DNA of 64,000 nt from Caldibacillus debilis DSM 16016 (GTDB lineage Bacteria > Bacillota > Bacilli > Bacillales > Caldibacillaceae), in NCBI RefSeq assembly GCF_000383875.1, contig NZ_KB912879.1, forward strand, positions 352,084 through 416,083, read 5' to 3'. The translations under genes and the position numbers were made by a program. The notes under the pieces are model-generated. The model made no database searches. It saw only the letters and a program-made list of their open reading frames with translations, and was not told the DNA's origin. Below are positions 8,342-17,189 of this stretch, piece after piece. Numbering within the stretch: position 1 is the first letter of the stretch; every line of letters begins with the position of its first letter.

Positions 8342-9731
8342 ATTTCAAAATGCTGAAAAGTGAAATTTATAGATCCGCCGCCGGCAGGGCCGGGGTTTCC
8401 GGCCGGTCCATCCTCTCCCGCTTTCGGAACATCCCCGCTCCGGAACCCGCGTTTCAACCCCCGGCGTAGCCCCGCTTCATCGCCCGTTTTTCGGGCGATC
8501 CTTCCAAAAAGTTGAAAGACAGCCGTTCGGGCTCACCCATTTCCGGTTTTCCCGCGGCGCAAATTCCGCCGCTCCCGCGGGCCGGCAAAATGGGCGGGAT
8601 GCTTCCCCAATTCGGCGGATGGCCGCCCTCACCGCTCCGGAACAGTCCTTATGCCTGCGTTCAGCCATTTTCTAAATTGATAGGACAACAGAGGGATTTT
8701 TTCTATTTGTCCGCTTTTTCACCACCTCCATTTTCCGTTTCCCGTCCGGCCCGCTTGCCCGCTTCTTTCCCCATCATCCCATAAACATCGTGGCAATCTT
8801 GGAAACGGACCGCGGCCGGGCCCGGCTAGCCCGCGAAACCGCTCACGTCCGCCCGGGAATCGGCCTCCGCGGGGCATCCATTTTTCTCCCCGGACAAGCC
8901 GTCCGCCGCTTCTCCCGCTTGACCGCCCGCAACCGCCCCGGCCTTTGCGGCACGGGATCCCCTTTCCATTCGCCGGTCGCTTTGGTATTTTTGGAACCGT
9001 TTGCAGTTCTTTTTATACCGTCCCCCGGGAACCGGCGGCGGCAATCGGGACCACCTTTTGGCGGCCTGGTTCCGTCCCAACGCTGGCTTTGGGCTGGGAA
9101 TCTTTTCCCGCATGTTCTGCGCCGATCTTCTTTCCAAAAAATCCGCCGGCCGACCCCAACCTTTCCATTCCGGACTTCGCGCGAAAATCTCGATCTTTCA
9201 CCTTTCGCGCCGCTATGCGGACACCGCAGGAGGGCAGGCTTTCCTTTCCTTCATCCGGGAAAAAACAGGCTGCGATGCCATGGAGACGGCTTTGCCACGG
9301 GGGAGGGACGTTCCCTTAGAGATACTTTACTAAATTTTCCGCGCCAAATAAACCTAGCCACATTCATTTTCAGGCAAAGCCATGGATGCGCACGCCGAAG
9401 CCGCATGCTTGATTTCCCCGGCTGGCCGGGTTAGTTGCCGTTCATGAAAAAATTTTTCCGGCGTGCAGGCCGCTTGCCCGTCGTCCGCCGGCCAGGTGCA
9501 TTTCCTGCCGCGCGATCTTCGTCCGGCGCGGCAAAACGGCAGGAAACATGGGCAGGAAACGGCTTTGCCCATACACGCGGACCGCTCGCCCCGCTTTCCC
9601 TTCTCCATAAAAAACAGGAAGCGGCTTTGTCTCCTCTGGAGAACCGCTCCCTCTTCCCAAAAAACAGCACAACCCCCGGGTCTGTACCGCGATTATCTTC
9701 GCGAACGGAAACCGCCCGCCATGCTGAGCGA
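8342..9731. other. Long gene-free G+C-rich tract
   Basis: About 1.4 kb with no ORF that has both a ribosome site and a recognisable family; the open frames present overlap on both strands and read as low-complexity Arg/Pro/Gly-rich peptides. Contents seen: a strong hairpin ATCGCCCG/CGGGCGAT at 8479-8499 without a T run, and a repeat pair near 9553 and 9615 (separate entry). It may be decayed sequence or hold untranslated elements I cannot identify. Confidence 0.55.
9553..9649. repeat. Paired direct repeat, 62-bp spacing
   Basis: CAGGAAACGGCTTTG at 9553 and CAGGAAGCGGCTTTG at 9615, with weaker similarity continuing to ACCGCTC in both copies. One of several pairs with the same spacing in gene-free parts of this window. 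Confidence 0.6.
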
Positions 9732-10679
9732 TCACCAATTTTCCACAATCGCCGCGGCCGTTTGTTCATCCACGACCAAGACGTCAATAAACCTTCCGTT
9801 CAGGGCCCCTTTGATGCTGTCCAATTTATGGATGCCCCCCGCGATGGCAATCACCTGTTTGACCTTCTTTAATTCCTCCAGGGACACTCCGATGACCCGA
9901 TTGGTGAATTCGTCGATGACCACGTTGCCCGCCGCGTCGAAAAAGCGGAACCCGATGTCGCCGACCACGCCCAATTTCCGCAAATAATTCAAATCGTTCT
10001 CGTCCAAATACCCCAGCTCCCTTAAGGTGGACAATTTGTGCGGGTTGCCGATCCCGATGACGGCGACATCGACGGTTCTCCCTTCCTCGAGGACGAGCTC
10101 GATGTCGGGCATGGCCAGCAGCCTTTCTTTCAATTCCGCCGATTCCACGATGGCCGGGGCGTACAAATATAAACAGGTGCAGTTCAGCTTTTTGGCCAAT
10201 TCATGGGCCAACTGATTCGCATGAATTTCCACATGCCTGCGCCCCATCCCCCCTTCCAGCGGGACGACTTTCACATCCTCTTTGCGGATATACGGAAATT
10301 CCTTCACCACTTCCGCCAGCGTGGTCCCCCAGGAGATGCCCAGTTTTTTCACGGATTTCAAATTTTTCGACAGATAGTAAGCCCCCGCCTTTGCCACCGC
10401 CCGCTTGACCATATCCGGCGTCAACCCGACCGTGGGAACGACGACGGCATCCTTCAGGCCGTATTCATTTTCCAATTTTTGCTCCAGCTCCACCGTGTGG
10501 ATGCTGTCGTCCTTGATATAGATTTCAATGATCCCCGCTTCCTTCGCCTTCTGCAGCATTTTGGAGACAATCGGGCGCGACACCCCGATCTTTTTCGCAA
10601 TTTGTTCCTGCGTCCAGCCTTCCGTATAGTACAACGTGGCAACTTTGACCAGCTGCCTTCTCTCTTCCCAAGGAATCAT
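9732..10679 (-). CDS. SorC-family (sugar-binding) transcriptional regulator
   Basis: 315 aa from the ATG at 10679, which has AAAAGGTGAGAAG upstream; the GTG at 10688 overlaps that site. The N-terminal HTH reads WTQEQIAKKIGVSRPIVSKM (about residues 22-42). The C-terminal effector domain has typical SorC/DeoR features: GISWGTTL, VPLEGGMG, VAVIGIGNP, and the C-terminal QVIAIAGG...KGALNGRFIDVLVVD. These proteins bind phosphorylated sugars and act on operators often built of direct repeats. It sits between the gat PTS and the dehydrogenase operon, whose promoters share a direct-repeat operator, so it is the obvious candidate for both. Its own upstream region lacks a clear copy. Confidence 0.9.
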   Translation of the reverse strand: MIPWEERRQLVKVATLYYTEGWTQEQIAKKIGVSRPIVSKMLQKAKEAGIIEIYIKDDSIHTVELEQKLENEYGLKDAVVVPTVGLTPDMVKRAVAKAGAYYLSKNLKSVKKLGISWGTTLAEVVKEFPYIRKEDVKVVPLEGGMGRRHVEIHANQLAHELAKKLNCTCLYLYAPAIVESAELKERLLAMPDIELVLEEGRTVDVAVIGIGNPHKLSTLRELGYLDENDLNYLRKLGVVGDIGFRFFDAAGNVVIDEFTNRVIGVSLEELKKVKQVIAIAGGIHKLDSIKGALNGRFIDVLVVDEQTAAAIVENW

Positions 10680-10813
10680 GCTTCTCACCTTTTCTTTCCA
10701 ATCTCTGTTATCCCTATTGTATAATAAGGCTTCCTTGGGTAAAAAGCCTGTTTTTGTATTTTAACGGACCGGGGGCGCCCACGATTTCCAAGCGGGATGA
10801 ACAGAATCCTCCC

Positions 10814-12184
10814 CTATTCGAAGATTTTCCAGGCGGCGTCAAAAAAGGCTTCCGAGATCGTGGGATGGGGGTGGATCATTCCCGCCATTTCTTCCACGGT
10901 TCCTTCCAGGGAAATAAACGAAGAGGCCTCCGAAATCATTTCAGTCACATGGGGGCCGACCATGGTGACACCGAGGATTTCCCCGAATTTTTCCTCATAA
11001 ACGATTTTCACGAAGCCGCCCGTGTCCCCGGAAATGAGCGCCTTGCCGTTTCCCGCCAGATCGAATTTCGCCGTCTTGACACGGAGGCCCGCCTTCGCCG
11101 CGGCCTCTTCCGTCAATCCGACGCCGGCAACCTCGGGCAAAGTAAAAATGCAGCGGGGGACCACCTTATCATCCATCCTTTTGTCCAATCCGGCCGCGTT
11201 GGATGCGGCAACGATCCCTTCCATATAGGCCGCATGGGCCAATTGGTAGCCGCCGATGACGTCGCCGACGGCATAAATATTCGGAACGCTCGTTTCCATC
11301 CTTTCATTGACCTTAATGAAAGGACCGTTCATTTCCAGACCGATTGTACGGACGGCGGACAGATTGGGCTTTCGCCCGACGGAGATCAAAACCGCATCCC
11401 CCGTCACGATCAAGGGATTGCCTTGCCCGTCCGCGCATTCGGCAACAACGGTTTCCCCTTCTTTCGTCAATCTTTTTACCGTGGCCTTTGTGATGATTTT
11501 TACCCCTTTTCGTTTTAGGGCCTTCGCCAATGTTTCCGCGGCTTCGGCGTCTTCCGCGGGAATGATCCGTTCCGCCGCTTCAATGATGGTGACCTTCGTT
11601 TTCAATGCGGCAAAAACCGTCGCCATTTCCACTCCGATGACGCCGCCGCCGATAATGATCAACGATGCCGGTATGCTTTCGATATCGAAGATCGTATCGC
11701 TCGTATAGCAAGGGACGGAGGCCAGCCCTTCGATCGGCGGCAATGCCGGGGAAGACCCGGTCGCCACAATGATCTTTTCGGCGCGGATCCGTTCCTCCCC
11801 TTTTTCCGTAACGGCTTTCACCGTATGTTCGTCTTCGACAATACCTTCCGCCTCATAGACATCGATTTTCCCCTTCTTTAATAAAAGGGAAACTCCGTTG
11901 CGAAGCCTGGTGACGACCTCGTCCTTCCGCCTTTTCATCTTGCCGAAGGAGACGGAGATTTCCGGGGTTTCGATCCCCCATTCCTTTGCCCGTTCCATGG
12001 ATTCGAGGATCTCCGCGTTTTTCATCCAGGTTTTGGATGGGATGCAGCCCCGGTTTAAGCAGGTGCCGCCCAAAAATTCCTTTTCCACCAGCATGACTTT
12101 TTTTCCGAGGCGGGCCGCCCTAAGAGCGGCCATATATCCCCCCGGACCGCCTCCGATCACGGCGATTTCATAGGATTTTGCCAA
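10814..12184 (-). CDS. lpdA: Dihydrolipoyl dehydrogenase (E3)
   Basis: 456-aa class I flavoprotein disulfide reductase. The FAD-binding GGGPGGYMAALRAA is at the N-terminus, the redox-active disulfide is Cys42/Cys47 in GGTCLNRGCIPSK, the NAD-binding GGGVIGVEMA is mid-protein and the C-terminal HPHPTISE holds the catalytic His-Glu pair. It reoxidises dihydrolipoamide on E2 with NAD+. Last gene of the operon E1alpha-E1beta-E2-E3; genes are 13-17 bp apart. Confidence 0.95.
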   Translation of the reverse strand: MAKSYEIAVIGGGPGGYMAALRAARLGKKVMLVEKEFLGGTCLNRGCIPSKTWMKNAEILESMERAKEWGIETPEISVSFGKMKRRKDEVVTRLRNGVSLLLKKGKIDVYEAEGIVEDEHTVKAVTEKGEERIRAEKIIVATGSSPALPPIEGLASVPCYTSDTIFDIESIPASLIIIGGGVIGVEMATVFAALKTKVTIIEAAERIIPAEDAEAAETLAKALKRKGVKIITKATVKRLTKEGETVVAECADGQGNPLIVTGDAVLISVGRKPNLSAVRTIGLEMNGPFIKVNERMETSVPNIYAVGDVIGGYQLAHAAYMEGIVAASNAAGLDKRMDDKVVPRCIFTLPEVAGVGLTEEAAAKAGLRVKTAKFDLAGNGKALISGDTGGFVKIVYEEKFGEILGVTMVGPHVTEMISEASSFISLEGTVEEMAGMIHPHPTISEAFFDAAWKIFE

Positions 12185-12197
12185 AGCGACTCCCCCT

Positions 12198-13538
12198 TTA
12201 GACGATCATTTCCAAGGGATTTTCCAGGATCCGTTTGATTTCGGCCAAAAATTCCGCCGCGGGCGCCCCGTCGATGACCCGGTGGTCGAAGGAGAGGCTG
12301 GCGGTCATCATGGGCCGGATCACGATTTCACCGTCGATGACAACCGGCTTTTCCTGGATTCTTCCCACGCCCAAAATGGCGATCTCCGGAAGGTTAATAA
12401 TCGGCGTGAATACGTCGATCGGGTACATGCCCAAGTTGCTGATGGTAAAGGTGGAACCCTTTAAATCATCCGGAAGGAGTTTTTGCTCCCTCGCCCGTTT
12501 GCTCAAATCCTTGGCCTCCGCGCAAATGGCGGCCAAGCCTTTTTTATCCGCATTTTTAATGACCGGAACGAGCAAACCGTCCTTGACCGCAACGGCCATG
12601 CCCACATTGACCTCATCCCGGGAGACGACCTCATCGTTTTCAAAATGGACGTTGACTTCCGGGAAGCGTTTCAGGGCCGTTGCCGCGGCTTTGATGAGAA
12701 TGTCCGTATAGGTCAAACGGAGCCCGGTCTGTTTTTCGATCACCGGGAGGAGGGATTGCCGCATTTCGACGGCCTTTGCCATATCGATATCGGTGGACAA
12801 CGTCACATGGGGAGCGGTAAATGCGCTTTGCGCCATCCGGTTCGCCACAACTTTCCTGAGGCCCGACAAGGGTTTCCGAATTTCTTCCCGCTTTTCTGTT
12901 CTTTGTTGTTCGGATGCCCGGACGGCTTCAAGCACATCCCGCTTCATAATTTTCCCGCCGGAACCGGTTCCGGAAATCGCCCGCAAATCCACCTGTTCTT
13001 CCTTGGCGATTTTTTGGGCGAGCGGTGTTGCCTTCGGTTTCGTTCCGGCCGCTTCCAAATATTGTTCGACATCCTTCTTTTGAATCCGGCCGCGGGGTCC
13101 GCTTCCGGAAATTTTCCCCAGATCTACACCCGCTTTCCTTGCCAGCGCCCTTGCGGCCGGGGTCGCCCGGACCTTTCGGATTTCATCCTCCGGCTGATGA
13201 TCGGCCGCTCCCTGTTCTTCTATAGACGTTCCTTCCTGCCCCCGCGGGCTTTCCGCCGGGCCGGAACCCGGAGCCGGAGGTTCGTCCGGTACCTTTTCCC
13301 CCAGTTTGCCGATGTAGCCGATCACTTGGTTGACCGGGATTTCCGCTTCCGGTTCGTAATACTTTTTCAGCAAGATCCCGCTGTCGTAGGACTCCACTTC
13401 AATGTTGATCTTGTCGGTCATGATTTCGAACAGCGGTTCCCCGATTTCCACCGGCTCCCCTTCTTCTTTAAACCAGCGGAGCAGGGTGCCCACCCGCATC
13501 GTGCTGCTCAGTTTCGGCATGAAAATTTCCTTCGGCAA
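12198..13538 (-). CDS. acoC: Dihydrolipoamide acyltransferase (E2), two subunit-binding domains
   Basis: 446 aa. Domains in order: lipoyl domain 1-78 with lipoylated Lys43 in MTDKINIEVE; a Pro/Gly/Glu linker; a first peripheral-subunit-binding domain at about 122-160 (RATPAARALARKAGVDLGKI); a second at about 168-206 (KATPLAQKIAKEEQVDLRAI); and the acyltransferase domain 218-446 with catalytic His419 in DHRVIDG. It forms the core that carries acyl groups from E1 to CoA. Two tandem binding domains are more than the single one in standard pyruvate-dehydrogenase E2. Whether the acyl group is acetyl from acetoin or from a 2-oxoacid is not resolved; the acoC symbol is tentative. Confidence 0.9.
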   Translation of the reverse strand: MPKEIFMPKLSSTMRVGTLLRWFKEEGEPVEIGEPLFEIMTDKINIEVESYDSGILLKKYYEPEAEIPVNQVIGYIGKLGEKVPDEPPAPGSGPAESPRGQEGTSIEEQGAADHQPEDEIRKVRATPAARALARKAGVDLGKISGSGPRGRIQKKDVEQYLEAAGTKPKATPLAQKIAKEEQVDLRAISGTGSGGKIMKRDVLEAVRASEQQRTEKREEIRKPLSGLRKVVANRMAQSAFTAPHVTLSTDIDMAKAVEMRQSLLPVIEKQTGLRLTYTDILIKAAATALKRFPEVNVHFENDEVVSRDEVNVGMAVAVKDGLLVPVIKNADKKGLAAICAEAKDLSKRAREQKLLPDDLKGSTFTISNLGMYPIDVFTPIINLPEIAILGVGRIQEKPVVIDGEIVIRPMMTASLSFDHRVIDGAPAAEFLAEIKRILENPLEMIV

Positions 13539-13551
13539 CGGACTCCCCCCC

Positions 13552-14535
13552 TTATTTAAAATGAACCGTTTCTTTTACCGCTTTGATGATGTCCGGCACC
13601 TGCGGGACCGCAGCCTTCTCCAGTTTCGGATTGTAGGGAATCGGGACCGGCAATCCGCCCAAACGTTTGATGGGCGCATCCAAATAGTCAAAGGCTTCGC
13701 TCTCGGCGATGACGCCGGCGATTTCCCCGCCGATTCCCCCGCGTTTCACCGCTTCATGGACGATGACCACCCGCCCGGTTTTTTTCACCGAACGGACGAT
13801 CGTTTCTTCGTCGAGGGGGACGAGGGTGCGGGGATCGACGATTTCCACATCGATTCCCTCTTTTTCCAGTTCCTTTGCCGCTTCCAACGCCCGATGGACC
13901 ATAATGGAAGTCGCCACGATCGTGACATCTTTCCCCTCCCGCTTGATATCCGCCTTGCCGAGGGGAATCGAATAGGGTTCTTCGGGTACATGGCCCTTCG
14001 TCTTGTACAGCAGCTTATGTTCATAAAAGATGACCGGGTTGTCGTCATCGATGGCGGCCTTCAGCAATCCCTTCGCATCATAAGCCGTGGAAGGCTGGAC
14101 GACTTTCAATCCGGGAATATGGACCGTCCACGCCTCCAAACTTTGCGAATGCTGGGCGGCCGCTCCCGTACCCGAGCCCCCCGGCGTCCGGACCACCATG
14201 GGAACCTTGCCTTTGCCGCCAAACATATAGCGCAGTTTGGCCGCCTGGTTCACGATTTGGTCCAAGGCGATGGTAATAAAATCGGAAAACTGGATTTCCA
14301 GGATCGGCCGCATCCCCGTCAGCGCCGACCCGACCGCCGCTCCGGCGATGGCCGCCTCCGAAATCGGGGTGTTCCGGATCCGTTCGGGTCCGAATTCTTC
14401 AATCATTCCCCTGGTTACGCCGAAAGCGCCTCCATATACGCCAATATCTTCCCCCATCAGATAAACGTCTTCGTTCCTTCTCATTTCCTGGGTCATGGCT
14501 TCCCTGACCGCTTCCAAATACGTGATCTCCCTCAT
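13552..14535 (-). CDS. acoB: TPP-dependent dehydrogenase E1 component, beta subunit
   Basis: 327 aa from the ATG at 14535, which has GGGGAGGAAAC upstream; the reading frame is open for 67 more codons but that part lies inside the E1alpha gene. Transketolase-like features: [51 protein letters not shown] and a C-terminal domain with [13 protein letters not shown]. With E1alpha it forms the heterotetramer that decarboxylates a 2-oxoacid or cleaves acetoin, and transfers the acyl group to E2 lipoamide. The acoB symbol rests on overall resemblance to acetoin dehydrogenase and is tentative. Confidence 0.9.
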   Translation of the reverse strand: MREITYLEAVREAMTQEMRRNEDVYLMGEDIGVYGGAFGVTRGMIEEFGPERIRNTPISEAAIAGAAVGSALTGMRPILEIQFSDFITIALDQIVNQAAKLRYMFGGKGKVPMVVRTPGGSGTGAAAQHSQSLEAWTVHIPGLKVVQPSTAYDAKGLLKAAIDDDNPVIFYEHKLLYKTKGHVPEEPYSIPLGKADIKREGKDVTIVATSIMVHRALEAAKELEKEGIDVEIVDPRTLVPLDEETIVRSVKKTGRVVIVHEAVKRGGIGGEIAGVIAESEAFDYLDAPIKRLGGLPVPIPYNPKLEKAAVPQVPDIIKAVKETVHFK

Positions 14536-14552
14536 GTTTCCTCCCCTTTCCG

Positions 14553-15533
14553 TCAAGCGTATACATCTTCCAAAAGCGATTCGATGGCCGGTTCCGGACT
14601 GGATTCCGCGTATTTTACCGCATCCTCGATTTCCTGGAAGGCCTCTTCGCGCAATTGTTCGGCCTTTTCTTCCGTCAACAGCCCTTTGTCGATCAGATAC
14701 TCCTTGAAACGCTTGATCGGATCTTTCTTTCTCCATTCCTGCTCTTCTTCCCGGGTCCGGTACTTCCGCGCATCGCTCTTGGAATGCCCTTTCCAGCGGT
14801 ACGTTTTTGCCTCGATGAGGACCGGACCCTTTCCGGAACGGGCGTGCTCCACGGCTTCATGGGTGACTTCCATCACTTCCAGGATGTTGTTTCCGTCCAC
14901 CACTTTTCCCGGAATGCCGTAGGCGACCGCCCGGTCGGCGAGGTTTTCGATATTCACCATTTCTTTTACGGAACCGGACATGCCGTATTGATTGTTCTCG
15001 CAGAAGAAAACGACCGGAAGTTTCCAAATGGAGGCAAGATTTAACGATTCGTGAAAGCTTCCCTCGTTCGTCGCCCCGTCTCCAAAAAAGCACAAGACAA
15101 CGTAGCCTTTCTGCTTCATTTTCGACGTCAACGCCGCACCGACCGCCAGGGGAATTCCTCCGCCGACAATCCCGTTGGCGCCAAGATTGCCCTTATCCAG
15201 ATCGGCGATATGCATCGAACCGCCTTTCCCCTTGCAGTAGCCGGTGGCTTTGCCGAACAGTTCGGCCATCATCCGGTCCGGCGTCGCCCCTTTGGCGATG
15301 CAATGTCCATGCCCCCGATGGGTGCTGGTGATCTTGTCTTCCTCCCGCAAAACGGCGATCGCGCCGGCAGCCGTCGCTTCCTGACCGACACAAAGGTGGG
15401 TGGTGCCGTGGATCATCCCTTTGGCAAAAAACTGGTCCACCTTTTCGTCAAAATATCTGATTACCCACATTTGTTTGTACAGCTCAACCAATTTGTCATT
15501 TGTGATGCTATCGGGTAATTTGTACTCTTTCAA
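14553..15533 (-). CDS. acoA: TPP-dependent dehydrogenase E1 component, alpha subunit
   Basis: 326 aa. The TPP/Mg motif begins [12 protein letters not shown] and ends in ENN. The stretches [13 protein letters not shown] and [16 protein letters not shown]...GANGIVGGG resemble, from memory, Bacillus acetoin dehydrogenase AcoA more than PdhA. The phosphorylation-loop region [11 protein letters not shown] is present. First gene of a four-gene operon behind a TTGACA-TATATT promoter carrying the direct-repeat operator shared with gat. The true substrate (acetoin, pyruvate or a branched 2-oxoacid) is not determined by the sequence I can read; no acuABC or acoR is nearby. Confidence 0.9.
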   Translation of the reverse strand: MKEYKLPDSITNDKLVELYKQMWVIRYFDEKVDQFFAKGMIHGTTHLCVGQEATAAGAIAVLREEDKITSTHRGHGHCIAKGATPDRMMAELFGKATGYCKGKGGSMHIADLDKGNLGANGIVGGGIPLAVGAALTSKMKQKGYVVLCFFGDGATNEGSFHESLNLASIWKLPVVFFCENNQYGMSGSVKEMVNIENLADRAVAYGIPGKVVDGNNILEVMEVTHEAVEHARSGKGPVLIEAKTYRWKGHSKSDARKYRTREEEQEWRKKDPIKRFKEYLIDKGLLTEEKAEQLREEAFQEIEDAVKYAESSPEPAIESLLEDVYA

Positions 15534-15550
15534 GTTGTATCCCCCTCCCC

Positions 15551-15579
15551 TTACATTTGTTCTTATTAGTTACGTTTGT
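15551..15579. promoter_or_regulatory. Direct-repeat operator, copy 2 (dehydrogenase promoter)
   Basis: Plus strand: TTACATTTGT at 15551-15560 and TTACGTTTGT at 15570-15579, the same 19-bp period and 26/29 identity with the gat operator. It lies between the -10 box and the E1alpha ribosome site, the same relative position as in gat. Confidence 0.78.
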
Positions 15580-15583
15580 AATA

Positions 15584-15612
15584 AATATAGAATTTTTTCG
15601 CCTTTCTGTCAA
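15584..15612 (-). promoter_or_regulatory. Sigma-A promoter of the dehydrogenase operon
   Basis: Minus strand: TTGACA at 15612-15607, 17-bp spacer, TATATT at 15589-15584. Confidence 0.85.
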
Positions 15613-16299
15613 GGTGAAGGGATCGGGTTCGGTTCCTTATCCGCCAAAGCGAAAGACCTATTACCGCGTACCGGAGGTTTGGCAAAAGAGATGAAAGAAT
15701 ATAACCATCCTCCTTGCGGCAATGAACGGCGGCCCGGACGCCTTCTGGGCAGTGAATCTTTCGGTTATTTGCGCTTCTGCGCTCCATTCGGAAACCTGGT
15801 GCCAAGGCCGTGCGCATTCGTTCTTCCTGGCTGTCTTTCCGGGCGCTTGCCGGTCTTCGCCCTGACAAACAGAAACAAAGGAACAAGGGGAAACGGATTC
15901 CAAAAGGGAGAGAAATATACCTGTTACAGGACCCGTCGAAGGGAAAACGATCGGTCCATTCCCCGATCCGACTGATCCCCCGCATGCCGAAAGCACGAAA
16001 TGATTGCGGAGTTCCGGCGCCGCGGGGCAAATCCACCCGTTCCGGTTATGCCCGAATTCCGTAAGCGGCCTTGGTTCGGATGATTCGGAAACGATTGCCG
16101 GCAGGGACAGCATGTTTCGGCTTTTCCCTTTCCAAAGCGGGAACACGACAGCCGTCCCAGCCCCCGGCATGATCCCGGATGATATTTGGCCGCCAAACCG
16201 AGGCCTGTTTTTCTGCGCCGATGGCACCGCCCGGGACCTCCCCCAATCGGCATCCCCGAATGAATGCCTGGTTTCTTTTGGCTGTGTATGTCCATCTTT
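15613..16299. other. Gene-free tract
   Basis: Nearly 700 bp with no supported gene. The minus-strand open frame over 15661-16305 has no ribosome site, family motif or balanced amino-acid use. Because an orphan copy of the shared operator lies at its upstream end, it could be the remains of a lost minus-strand gene of the same regulon, but no protein similarity can be seen. Confidence 0.5.
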
Positions 16300-16328
16300 T
16301 CGCATTCGTAATTTTATGTTACATTTGT
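16300..16328. promoter_or_regulatory. Direct-repeat operator, orphan copy 3
   Basis: An exact TTACATTTGT arm at 16319-16328 with a degenerate arm TCGCATTCGT (7/10) at 16300-16309, again with a 19-bp period. On the minus strand the position of the expected -10 box is degenerate (CCGCTC). It does not precede an intact minus-strand gene. Confidence 0.5.
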
Positions 16329-16387
16329 AATAGAGCGGGGAGAAAAATAGCAGAAATACCCCTTTTCCTCTTGAAATATTTTCAGAT

Positions 16388-16418
16388 TTGGAAAGTCTTA
16401 AAAAAGATTCGATATAAT
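16388..16418 (+). promoter_or_regulatory. Probable promoter of the small zinc-ribbon gene
   Basis: TATAAT at 16413-16418 with a weak -35 (TTGGAA at 16388-16393, 19-bp spacer). Confidence 0.45.
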
Positions 16419-16490
16419 AAGAATGAGAGGAAGTTTCGTTTTTAACCGCGGGGAAAGATTGCAGCGCTCAATCAAAAAGGGGTGAAAACC

Positions 16491-16832
16491 GTGGAAATCA
16501 AGGAAATGGAGGCCGCGCTGTTTTGCATTCACTGCAATGATGAGCAGGATCACGTGATCACTTACATCAACAATCACATTTCCCGGATCGAATGCAAGAA
16601 TTGCGGACATTCGGTGGAAATCAAGGTCGATCTGTTAAAGGAGCTCTATAAAGAAGTATACGAAAAAATCGTCCATAAACCGGCCGAAATCACGGAAGAA
16701 TACCGGAAAGACCTCAGCAGATTCCTGCTGTCTCTCCCCATCCGCATCATCCGCAAACCGTACAGGATTTACCGATACATCAGGCAGACGAGGGATGTGT
16801 TTAAAACATACAACAAAAAGTACAGAAAGTAG
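16491..16832 (+). CDS. Small CxxC-CxxC protein (bh-like, function unknown)
   Basis: 113 aa from the GTG at 16491, correctly spaced from AAAAAGGGGTG; the GTG at 16482 overlaps that site. The N-terminus has two CxxC knuckles, FCIHCN (Cys12, Cys15) and IECKNCGH (Cys35, Cys38), a probable zinc ribbon. The remainder is basic and helical, ending KTYNKKYRK. Short proteins of this form are common and uncharacterised in Bacillaceae, where they are sometimes called bh protein. It is monocistronic with its own promoter. A nucleic-acid or metal role is only a guess. Confidence 0.8.
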   Translation: MEIKEMEAALFCIHCNDEQDHVITYINNHISRIECKNCGHSVEIKVDLLKELYKEVYEKIVHKPAEITEEYRKDLSRFLLSLPIRIIRKPYRIYRYIRQTRDVFKTYNKKYRK

Positions 16833-17105
16833 GATTCGGCCAAGTCAATTCTTTTTTATTTTTGTGTAAAATGGGAACAAAAGAAAAAATGTAAACGGGT
16901 CCGGATCCTCGACCCTTTTTCGATCGCCGGCTTTGCCTTTGAAATTTGCCAGGAAGAACGGGCGGCATCGCCTTTGAAAAACGCCCACTCCATTTTGCTG
17001 TCCGCGGCCTCAATGGCAGTCGGCAACAAGGCTTTATGTTCAATGATCACCGATATAAAAAGCAGCAAAATCGGCCGGACATCTAATTCCGTCATCAAGC
17101 ACGAA
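16833..17105. other. Intergenic interval between convergent genes
   Basis: A+T-rich at the left, mixed at the right. No supported gene or hairpin was seen apart from the terminator that follows. Confidence 0.4.
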
Positions 17106-17173
17106 CAAAAAACACCTCCAAAGCGGATCCCGGGCCGGTTTAAACTTAAAAAGCCCGATGCTTCGGAGGCGTT
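17106..17173 (-). terminator. Long-loop terminator of the xylFGH-oxidoreductase operon
   Basis: Minus strand: ACGCCTCCGAAGC pairs with GCTTTGGAGGTGT (11 of 13 positions) across a loop of about 40 nt, followed by a T run. It ends the operon 17 bp beyond the oxidoreductase stop. Confidence 0.65.
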
Positions 17174-17189
17174 TTTCATTTGCCGAATC

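Noticed and set aside
8790-9434. 214-codon plus-strand open frame in the gene-free tract
   Set aside because: No ribosome site, Arg/Pro/Gly-rich composition and other open frames on both strands over the same bases; typical of G+C-rich non-coding DNA.
15661-16305. 214-codon minus-strand frame next to the orphan operator
   Set aside because: Tempting as the missing regulon gene, but no start site, no recognisable motif and several competing frames; at most a decayed remnant.
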